Of a stretch of 11,483 nt of DNA, positions 1-5,727 are shown piece by piece. Source of the stretch: Caldifarciminota bacterium (lineage in GTDB: Bacteria; WOR-3; Hydrothermia; UBA1063; CAJXJZ01). Below the pieces are notes generated by a model. That model was not told the origin of the DNA. It searched no databases and was given only the letters and a program-made list of their open reading frames with translations. Location of the stretch: positions 1 to 11,483 of the forward strand of contig JALTEL010000087.1 in NCBI GenBank assembly GCA_027073945.1. The letters are read 5' to 3'. Position 1 is the stretch's first letter; every line of letters begins with the position of its first letter. A program made the translations under genes and the position numbers.

Positions 1-12
1 TCGGCCATGCAA

Positions 13-87
13 GCGGCTGTGATCTAGGGGTTATGATTGAAGCTTCCCAAGCTTCCTGCCCGGGTTCAAATCCCGGCAGCCGCACCA
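13..87 (+). tRNA. tRNA-Gly (anticodon CCC), CCA encoded
   Basis: The full cloverleaf can be read. Acceptor stem GCGGCTG (13-19) pairs with CAGCCGC (77-83). The anticodon stem GAAGC/GCTTC (39-43/51-55) encloses the loop TTCCCAA with anticodon CCC at 46-48. The T arm CCGGG-TTCAAAT-CCCGG ends at 76. Discriminator A84 is followed by an encoded CCA at 85-87. The variable loop is short (4 nt) and there is no intron. The anticodon reads GGG glycine codons. Its promoter would lie left of the window. The 3' end of a tRNA gene is a common integration site, and the sequence just after it is repetitive and gene-poor, but I saw no second copy of the tRNA 3' end in the window. Confidence 0.97.
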
Positions 88-167
88 ACTAACCAACCGG
101 ACAAATTAAAGGGGCTGACGGGTTTGATAAGTGCAACATAAACTAACCAACAGGGCAAACTATCCAG
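87..167 (+). repeat. Imperfect direct repeat, period about 54 bp
   Basis: AACTAACCAACCGGACAAAT at 87-106 recurs as AACTAACCAACAGGGCAAAC at 141-160, a spacing of 54 bp with only a few mismatches. A more degraded relative, CAACTATTCAATCGGATAAAC, lies at 322-342. The end of the first unit (GATAAGTGCAACATA, 126-140) also resembles 191-203 (GATAAATGGCATA). The first copy begins directly at the tRNA CCA end. There are no spacers of constant length and no further copies, so this is not a CRISPR array. Confidence 0.6.
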
Positions 168-184
168 GTGCACGAATCCCGAAC

Positions 185-298
185 GAGCTGGATAAATGGC
201 ATAGTAGCGAGCGATGGGGAATTGCCTGCCAAAATTGGGCAGGGGCAATGACCCACGAGTGAGCTGAATAAACAGGCAAAAGCGAGCGGAGGAAAATT
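185..298 (+). repeat. Second imperfect direct repeat pair (about 38 bp)
   Basis: GAGCTGGATAAATGGC followed by AGCGAGCGATGGGGAATT (185-223) aligns with GAGCTGAATAAACAGGC followed by AGCGAGCGGAGGAAAATT (261-298) with small gaps. Each copy is preceded by CACGA (171-175 and 254-258). The copies flank the hairpin at 221-249. The degeneracy suggests an old duplication. Confidence 0.55.
221..249. other. Stem-loop ATTGCC-TGCC / GGCA-GG-GGCAAT
   Basis: ATTGCC (221-226) pairs with GGCAAT (244-249), and TGCC (227-230) pairs with GGCA (238-241) across a two-base GG bulge, around a short A/T-rich loop. No T-run follows, so it is not an obvious terminator. It sits between the two copies of the 38-bp repeat. 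Confidence 0.5.
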
Positions 299-342
299 AT
301 CCACACCCTCAACTTTAGTCCCAACTATTCAATCGGATAAAC

Positions 343-356
343 TGACCTAAAGGTCA
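343..356. other. Short perfect hairpin TGACC-TAAA-GGTCA
   Basis: A 5-bp perfect inverted repeat with a 4-base loop. It lies directly after the third degenerate repeat copy and 14 bases before another stem (TCTTGG 371-376 with CCAAGA 393-398). It is one of four closely spaced hairpins in 221-456. Function unknown. Confidence 0.4.
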
Positions 357-366
357 AGAGAGCGGG

Positions 367-405
367 TATGTCTTGGTGCGGGGGGAGCGATTCCAAGAGA
401 GATAT
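367..405. other. Stem-loop with G-rich loop
   Basis: TCTTGG (371-376) pairs with CCAAGA (393-398). The outer bases TAT (367-369) can pair with ATA (402-404) across a small internal loop. The 16-base apical loop contains a run of six G. It could be part of a structured RNA covering 221-456. I see no convincing C/D or H/ACA box arrangement. Confidence 0.35.
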
Positions 406-438
406 GCGGTCAGAACGGTGTTCGAATCTGATTATTAT

Positions 439-456
439 TCACATTCATTAATGTGA
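439..456. promoter_or_regulatory. Perfect palindrome TCACATT-catt-AATGTGA, possible operator
   Basis: A 7-bp perfect inverted repeat with a 4-base spacer, the size and symmetry expected for a dimeric helix-turn-helix regulator site. It lies 19 bases upstream of a strong Shine-Dalgarno (475-480) and an ATG at 485. It could also simply be an RNA hairpin. No regulator gene is visible in the window. Confidence 0.35.
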
Positions 457-484
457 GATTTGAGCGCACTTTTTGGAGGTAAAG

Positions 485-514
485 ATGGGTTTTATTTTTT
501 TGGTCGCCGGGTGA
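485..514 (+). CDS. Doubtful 9-residue mini-ORF with strong ribosome binding site
   Basis: GGAGGT at 475-480 sits four bases ahead of ATG 485, which opens a frame MGFIFLVAG closed by TGA at 512-514. That stop overlaps the ATG (514-516) of a 60-codon frame ending at 696, a TGATG coupling geometry. The ribosome binding site is as good as those in the operon, but the reading frame is tiny. It may be a leader peptide, the decayed start of a former membrane-protein gene, or chance. Confidence 0.2.
   Translation: MGFIFLVAG
490..501 (+). terminator. Possible oligo-T terminator
   Basis: A run TTTTATTTTTTT (490-501), interrupted by one A, matches the oligo-T type of intrinsic termination signal used by archaeal RNA polymerase. 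It could end transcription of the tRNA-Gly unit or of a non-coding RNA from 221-456. It is not preceded by an adjacent strong hairpin, which archaea do not require. Confidence 0.3.
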
Positions 515-696
515 TGGATGTCACGCCTTCAAAAAATTCCAACACTGATTGGACAAATGTGTGTATGCAGATAATAAACGGAAAATGGGTGTTCAATCAG
601 GATTTCAGTTTGTACCTGTGTTGCCGATGGATAAATCGAAACAAAGCTACCAGACTGCGTTCCATATATATCCTCCTGTTTTATTGTCATGAATGA
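514..696 (+). CDS. Doubtful 60-residue hypothetical ORF
   Basis: The frame starts MDVTPSKNSN at ATG 514, which overlaps the stop of the preceding mini-ORF. I recognise no domain; the composition (Cys, Trp, Arg scattered, ending LLFYCHE) does not resemble the Lys/Glu-rich proteins of the neighbouring operon. Its only support is the coupling to the well-placed ribosome binding site at 475-480. It may be a remnant or random open frame. Confidence 0.15.
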   Translation: MDVTPSKNSNTDWTNVCMQIINGKWVFNQDFSLYLCCRWINRNKATRLRSIYILLFYCHE

Positions 697-728
697 TTGC
701 TCTTACTTGGCATTTCTACAATTCTCCC

Positions 729-744
729 CGAAATCTTTTTAAGT
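729..744 (+). promoter_or_regulatory. Archaeal BRE/TATA promoter of the operon
   Basis: CGAAAT followed by CTTTTTAAG (730-744) matches an archaeal purine/A-rich BRE next to a TATA box. With the usual 22-27 base spacing, transcription would start near 765-772, giving a leader of roughly 100 nucleotides before the GTG at 873. No other comparable box lies between it and the helicase gene, and all eight downstream genes are too tightly packed for obvious internal promoters. Confidence 0.6.
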
Positions 745-806
745 CAAAAGCGTATAGGGCTTAGGGCCGCATCAGGCGACTGGAACAGTGAGGAGTGAGA
801 GTTTGA

Positions 807-860
807 ATGGCTATCTTAGAGGGGTTTTCTCTGGTAAAAAAGAAGTCTGTAATTGCTTAG
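807..860 (+). CDS. Possible 17-residue leader peptide in the operon leader
   Basis: ATG 807 opens MAILEGFSLVKKKSVIA and closes with TAG at 858-860, thirteen bases before the helicase GTG. GAGGAGTGA (789-797) lies upstream at slightly long spacing. An alternative TTG at 803 opens a 28-codon frame overlapping the helicase start. Either could be an upstream ORF modulating translation, but short frames are expected by chance and nothing proves translation. Confidence 0.2.
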   Translation: MAILEGFSLVKKKSVIA

Positions 861-872
861 GACTGGGGGGGA

Positions 873-3800
873 GTGGAACTTTTGAATAAAGATAAGTTCA
901 TTCAAGAACTATGCTATCAGAATCTTCCAGAAGATTATCATGAAGAATTGAAAGAACTTGGAAATGATTTGGGATTCTTAGAAAGATCAATATATCAGGC
1001 CATCAGCTCAATGAGGGTAGACAAATATGCTTGCACATGGAAAGAGTACAAAGCCAATAGATACAGGTTGATTCCCATTCAAAAGATTATAATTCCTGTT
1101 TACAAAAATCGAATAAAGATATTCGAAGAATTCAAGGAAAGAATACCTCTAATGAATTCTAAGTGGGAGAAAATCGATTTCGAACTTGTTGAAAAATCAA
1201 AAAAAAATAATTGGTTCATCGTGGAGGTTGACGAGAGAATTAAAGAGGACGAAACGATACACTATGGCCCGGACGAAGTAAGGTGGGAACGAGAGCAGAA
1301 AGATCTAACAATAAATAAGAAAACTCGTTTTAGTGATGAAAACAATGTAGAGTTGAAGCCTCTAGAAATAAAGGTTGAAAAAAATAGCTACATCCTACTC
1401 TTTGACAGAAATTCAGAATTTAAAGGAAAGGAGTTATATGTTGACGGGAGGAAACTGGAGTTTAAAAAGGCTAATAATAATTACAATTTTAAAAAACTAT
1501 GGATATACTCAAAAAAGAATCGTCAGAAAACAAAGTTTAATGTATCGTTCAAAAGAAGTCAATACAATAATGAAATTGAGTCTACAGAAATTAAATCTAA
1601 CTATGGATATGTTGCAGACGAGAACGGAAATATATTTCAGTTTTCCCTTATTCCTGCAAACAAAAATAAAGAGGAGGGTGTTTGGATTGTCTTGGAAGAT
1701 GATTTGAATGAATATGAGGAAACAGATGGGCGAACAAAAAAAGATGTCTTTTTCTCTCTTATAGATGCAGCTTTTGAGAGTGAGGTGTGGGAGTCTTCAG
1801 ATAGAAGAGATAAAAAGAAAATCCGAGTTCTGAAGATTGATGTTGAAGAAGGGCGCCTTCTTCTTGAAAGAAAACCTGGTGTAAAAGAGATATATCCACC
1901 TGAAAACACTTACCAGCTAGAGATGCAGAAAAACGCTGTTATAACCCTCCTCCATCGCCCATCACCAGAGCATCTCCCACTCTTGAAGATATTTATGGAT
2001 AGAGAAAAGGTTTTCTTTAATACCCCGTCTAGATATTATAAAAAAATAGATTGGGCTTTTCTGATAGATCCATCTAGAGAGGGTACGCTCGAGCAAAGAG
2101 ACTTTGTAAAAAAATCTCTAGGGACTCCTGACTTTGCCCTCCTCGAGGGACCTCCCGGTTCTGGTAAAACAACTGCAATAACTGAGTTAATTTATCAACT
2201 TTTAATGGATGGAAAAAAAGTGATGTTGGCTGCATCTACCCATGTGGCGGTAGATAATGTTTTGGAGAATATTTATGAGTATTTTGACGGGAATCCAATG
2301 GAAAATGGAGTTGTCCCGCTAAGAATCGGAAGAGAGGCGGCGATGTCAGATAAGGTTCAAGCATATCAGATTGAAAAACGGATAAAAAAAGTAGAACCTC
2401 TCTTTAATGATGAAGAATGGTTCAACGCGTTAGATGATGACAAAAAAAGAGAATACTTAGAAAATGCAGTTGTCCACAGTTCCAATCTTGTATGTGGGAC
2501 TACCATAGGAATTCTGCAGTATCCTCCCTTCAAGAAAAAGAGAGGGAAATACTTTGAGCCTGAATTCGACTACTTAATAATGGATGAGGCAAGTAAGACC
2601 ACTCTTCAAGAATTTCTTGTTCCTGCAGTTAATGCTATGAAATGGATAATAGTTGGAGATGTTAAACAACTTTCCCCATTTACTGAAACATTGCAGATCC
2701 AACTTCTCATAGATGACATCTTAGAAGACTCCAACATGAAAACAGCGCTGAACATTTTATTTAAGATTATGTTTAACAGGAAGGGTGCAAGGATAGGGGG
2801 AAAGTGGTACCACCCGCCAAAGTTTGTATCTGTGGCCCCTAAATCTGTTATAGAAAGTATTGCTGAAATAATTAAAGAGAAATCTGATGTGATGCGGAAG
2901 GAAAACTTATATGCTTTTGTTGTTTCGAACGACCTCCGCAAAAAGAAGCGCATTTTCGGTGCCATAGAAAGGGATAGTAAAGTGCTATCAGAGATGGATA
3001 TAAGAAAGGGGGAAAACGCACTTCCTATCCTGCTATCCCGAGAAATAATATTCGCTGAAGACTCTGTTTTTTACAAGTATCATGGGAATTTTCCATGGGA
3101 TCATATACTAATATGGCATGAACAAGAACCAAAGCATCATCCACACAACTACAGGCACCTCTACTGGTATCGAAAAATGGAAAATGGGCTGAGAGTCCCT
3201 TATGCACTTTATATAAAGAGGGAGGGTACATTTACTGACTATGGCCATATTCAGAAAGAGATAAAAAAACTATTGAAAAAGGGTTGGGCTGAAGAACTTG
3301 CATGGAGATTGAAAAGAATACAGGAACTTGAATATGAAAATTCAGAAGAGGGATCCAAGAAAGATTATTGGAAAGAGGTTTCTGTCCTTATGCCACCTAA
3401 GCCCGAGGACATAAATGCTAGTAAACCTTACAACAAGATAAAGAAGATAGAGCAATTGTGGATGCCATCTATTTTGAAATCACTACAAGAGGGTATCAGT
3501 GGTGATTGGGATGACAAAAAAACAAAAACTTCATTCTCTCACGGCTTCCCTGATGATGTCAAAGAAGAAAGATTTTCCGCACTCACATATCAGCACAGAA
3601 TGCACCCAGATATTTCAAAGATTCCAAGGGAATTGTTCTATGACAACAAAGCTCTAAAGGATGATGAGTTCGTTAAAAAAAATGGACGGAAATGGGGATA
3701 CAACGGATATAGGAAAAGGGTTGCATGGGTAGATGTTCCTGGCCCTAAAAATGTAATTAAAAATGTAAACCAAGTGGAAGGAAAGATTGTACTAAGGGAA

Positions 3801-4220
3801 CTGGAGAAGTTCATAGAATGGGATTCAGAACAGGACAAAAAGCACACAGCAATAATACTCTCTTTTTATGAAGGACAGAGAAAACACATCCGAGATAAAC
3901 TCCGGGAAAAATACCCCGAAAATAGGAATAAACGGACTAGGTTTACAATAAAGGGAGTTGATGTGAGGGTCTATACGGTAGATAAAGTTCAGGGAAAAGA
4001 AGGGGATATAGTGTTTCTTTCCATGGTTAGAAATAACAGCGTTGGTTTCATGGATAGTCCTAACAGGATTAATGTTGCACTTACTCGAGCAAAATACCAG
4101 TTGGTTATTGTTGGAAATATTAGATATTTCGGGGAACAGAAACGGAGTCCGTCTTTGAGAAAATTCGCTAAAAAGGTTCAAAAAATTGGAGATGTGATAG
4201 GATATGGAAAGAAAAATTGA
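873..4220 (+). CDS. Upf1/DNA2-like SF1 helicase with large insertion
   Basis: A 1115-residue superfamily 1 helicase. Visible motifs are a Q-motif-like Gln (Q408), Walker A GPPGSGKT (426-433), motif Ia ASTHVAVDN (454-462), Walker B MDEAS (570-574), motif III GDVKQLSPF (595-603), motif IV QHRMHP (907-912), motif V near 1033-1043 (VYTVDKVQGKEGD) and motif VI near 1065-1073 (RINVALTRA). This order is that of Upf1-like SF1B enzymes, which unwind RNA or DNA 5' to 3' using ATP. About 290 residues separate motif III from QHRMHP, a gap that is a few tens of residues in ordinary Upf1 proteins. The first 400 residues are charged and unrecognised. GTG 873 was chosen because a purine-rich G tract (865-871) precedes it; TTG 882 is an alternative. 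The gene overlaps the next by 17 bp and heads the operon. It probably supplies the motor that remodels nucleic acid for the nucleases encoded beside it (inference). Confidence 0.93.
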   Translation: MELLNKDKFIQELCYQNLPEDYHEELKELGNDLGFLERSIYQAISSMRVDKYACTWKEYKANRYRLIPIQKIIIPVYKNRIKIFEEFKERIPLMNSKWEKIDFELVEKSKKNNWFIVEVDERIKEDETIHYGPDEVRWEREQKDLTINKKTRFSDENNVELKPLEIKVEKNSYILLFDRNSEFKGKELYVDGRKLEFKKANNNYNFKKLWIYSKKNRQKTKFNVSFKRSQYNNEIESTEIKSNYGYVADENGNIFQFSLIPANKNKEEGVWIVLEDDLNEYEETDGRTKKDVFFSLIDAAFESEVWESSDRRDKKKIRVLKIDVEEGRLLLERKPGVKEIYPPENTYQLEMQKNAVITLLHRPSPEHLPLLKIFMDREKVFFNTPSRYYKKIDWAFLIDPSREGTLEQRDFVKKSLGTPDFALLEGPPGSGKTTAITELIYQLLMDGKKVMLAASTHVAVDNVLENIYEYFDGNPMENGVVPLRIGREAAMSDKVQAYQIEKRIKKVEPLFNDEEWFNALDDDKKREYLENAVVHSSNLVCGTTIGILQYPPFKKKRGKYFEPEFDYLIMDEASKTTLQEFLVPAVNAMKWIIVGDVKQLSPFTETLQIQLLIDDILEDSNMKTALNILFKIMFNRKGARIGGKWYHPPKFVSVAPKSVIESIAEIIKEKSDVMRKENLYAFVVSNDLRKKKRIFGAIERDSKVLSEMDIRKGENALPILLSREIIFAEDSVFYKYHGNFPWDHILIWHEQEPKHHPHNYRHLYWYRKMENGLRVPYALYIKREGTFTDYGHIQKEIKKLLKKGWAEELAWRLKRIQELEYENSEEGSKKDYWKEVSVLMPPKPEDINASKPYNKIKKIEQLWMPSILKSLQEGISGDWDDKKTKTSFSHGFPDDVKEERFSALTYQHRMHPDISKIPRELFYDNKALKDDEFVKKNGRKWGYNGYRKRVAWVDVPGPKNVIKNVNQVEGKIVLRELEKFIEWDSEQDKKHTAIILSFYEGQRKHIRDKLREKYPENRNKRTRFTIKGVDVRVYTVDKVQGKEGDIVFLSMVRNNSVGFMDSPNRINVALTRAKYQLVIVGNIRYFGEQKRSPSLRKFAKKVQKIGDVIGYGKKN

Positions 4221-5727
4221 GTTGACGGCAAAAAGATCTATGGAAGTCAGGAAGATATTTGCCATGCTTGAACTCTGGAAATATGAAAAAAGACCAGATA
4301 TGGCAATTCTCCTTAAAAAACTGGGTGAAGACGAATTACGATACCTTTCCGATGGAGAGAAAGACAATCTAAGAAGGTATTTTCAGTACTTAGGGTTGAT
4401 GTCATCATCAAAAACAATTAATTCACTCGGAAGACAACTAATATCCAACAAAATCATGAAGGTTCCAGAACGTGGGATATACAAACTTTATTACATAGAA
4501 GATCCCCTTGCAGGAACACGAGTGCTGGATTATAAGGAGGTAGATGCTAGAGACAAGCAAAATGATCTTGAAGTACATGGGAAAATAGAAACTTTTGAAG
4601 ATTTTAAAGAAATAGAAGGTAAAGACTTTAAACGTATGTTCAACAAAGATGAGCGTTTTTCTCTTGAATTTGTGAAAAATGGTGGTGGCTCACCATCGGT
4701 AGCATTAGAAGAGAGCACTTCTGGTGAAGTCTCTATAGTGTATAATGGCGGTGAATCAAGCGCATTGTGGGAACTAAATGTAAGTGTTGATAAAAAAAGA
4801 AGGAAGCTTTCAGGAGAAACAGATATAAACCTCGCCAGAAACCTATCCTCTTGGTTCAATGATTTTTCAAAGACCGAAATGGCAATGGCAATGAGCTTTG
4901 AGGATGCCAAGAAAAATATCAGAGTTCTAGAAAAATTCGACAAAAGAGAAAAGATAAAGGCAGAAATAGATTTTGAAGGGTTAGAAGATACGAATGAATG
5001 GGAAATCTCATTAAAAATACCCGTTGTGCCTAAAAAGGAAGAGGATGCTGAAAAGTGGATCGAACATCTCATGAAAAAGGAAATTCCCCCTAGCAAGTAT
5101 ATTCCAAAGACATTTGTCGAGAGGAAATACACTGAAATCATGGAAAACTCTACCATTCCGGATGCAATGCCAGACTGGTATTTTTCACTGGATTCGTTTG
5201 TGGAGAATCTTAAAAATACAAGTAGGGACACATATTACAGAATCAAAGCAACGGAAGACCTGTTTGTTGATTATTTCATGGCAACAACTCCTCCCGAGGA
5301 TTGGAAGAAGAAGATAATCCTGGTGGATGGCAGCAATATAGCGTGGAATCATAAAGACAAAAAGAAAGGAGGAAAACCACTTGCAAAGAATATTGGTCTG
5401 ATGATGGAGTATCTTAAGAATAATAAAGGATTTGAAAAGGTCGTTGTGTTCTGCGATGCAAACCTCAAATACCTTGTTGATGACCGGAAAAAATACGATG
5501 AACTCGTTCAGGCAGGGACTCTGCATCCTGTGCCTTCTCGCACAATTGCGGATTACTTCTTAATCGATTATGCCCAGCGGTATGGTGCTTATATAGTTAC
5601 TGGGGACAAATTCCGTGACTGGAAAGAAGACGCTAGAAAGTTTGGATGGGCCAGGGCAGAGATTGAAACAAGAGACTTCAAGATAACTGGAGGGGAAGTT
5701 GTCGTGTATAATCTGGAGGTGGAGTAA
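4204..5727 (+). CDS. NYN/PIN-fold ribonuclease domain protein
   Basis: A 507-residue protein whose C-terminus (about 370-490) is a NYN domain of the Zc3h12a-like PIN superfamily. ILVDGSNIAW gives D375, VVFCDAN gives D418, TIADYF gives D450 and VTGDKFRDW gives D468 and D472. These acidic residues match the divalent-metal site of such RNases, so catalysis is likely intact. The N-terminal 110 residues look helical, with a possible winged-helix followed by a GIYKLYYIEDPLAG strand region; the middle (about 130-300) alternates strands and helices and is unrecognised. ATG 4204 lies inside the end of the helicase gene, with GGAG at 4188-4191 upstream, and implies translational coupling. The stop abuts the next start. 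Role (inference): endonucleolytic cleavage of RNA delivered by the helicase. It could instead act on structured RNA independently. Confidence 0.85.
   Translation: MERKIELTAKRSMEVRKIFAMLELWKYEKRPDMAILLKKLGEDELRYLSDGEKDNLRRYFQYLGLMSSSKTINSLGRQLISNKIMKVPERGIYKLYYIEDPLAGTRVLDYKEVDARDKQNDLEVHGKIETFEDFKEIEGKDFKRMFNKDERFSLEFVKNGGGSPSVALEESTSGEVSIVYNGGESSALWELNVSVDKKRRKLSGETDINLARNLSSWFNDFSKTEMAMAMSFEDAKKNIRVLEKFDKREKIKAEIDFEGLEDTNEWEISLKIPVVPKKEEDAEKWIEHLMKKEIPPSKYIPKTFVERKYTEIMENSTIPDAMPDWYFSLDSFVENLKNTSRDTYYRIKATEDLFVDYFMATTPPEDWKKKIILVDGSNIAWNHKDKKKGGKPLAKNIGLMMEYLKNNKGFEKVVVFCDANLKYLVDDRKKYDELVQAGTLHPVPSRTIADYFLIDYAQRYGAYIVTGDKFRDWKEDARKFGWARAEIETRDFKITGGEVVVYNLEVE

Larger units (their letters stand above)
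88..438. other. Gene-poor stretch with degenerate repeats and hairpins
   Basis: No open frame here looks like a protein; the only long one (minus strand, 66-248) runs across the tRNA and has no family resemblance. The stretch contains imperfect direct repeats and several short stem-loops, listed separately. At 419-430 there is a T-arm-like string (TGTTCGAATC), but no full tRNA can be folded around it. It may be the scar of old insertions downstream of the tRNA or host a non-coding RNA; neither is demonstrated. Confidence 0.5.

Noticed and set aside
87..350. Possible CRISPR array after the tRNA
   Set aside because: Only two to three degenerate copies, unequal spacing, no constant-length spacers and no cas genes nearby.
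363..430. Second tRNA or tRNA pseudogene with TGTTCGAATC T-arm
   Set aside because: No matching acceptor stem, no anticodon arm and no paired T stem around the string.
1375..1707. Plus-strand 110-codon frame inside the helicase gene
   Set aside because: Out-of-frame shadow of the helicase with no ribosome binding site and no recognisable domain.
3825..4367. Minus-strand open frame of 180 codons across the helicase/NYN junction
   Set aside because: Antisense shadow with Ser/Phe/Ile-rich composition; both overlapping plus-strand genes have clear motifs.
4530..5231. Minus-strand open frame of 233 codons
   Set aside because: It lies wholly inside the NYN gene, is Ser/Phe-rich as expected of an antisense shadow, and shows no domain.
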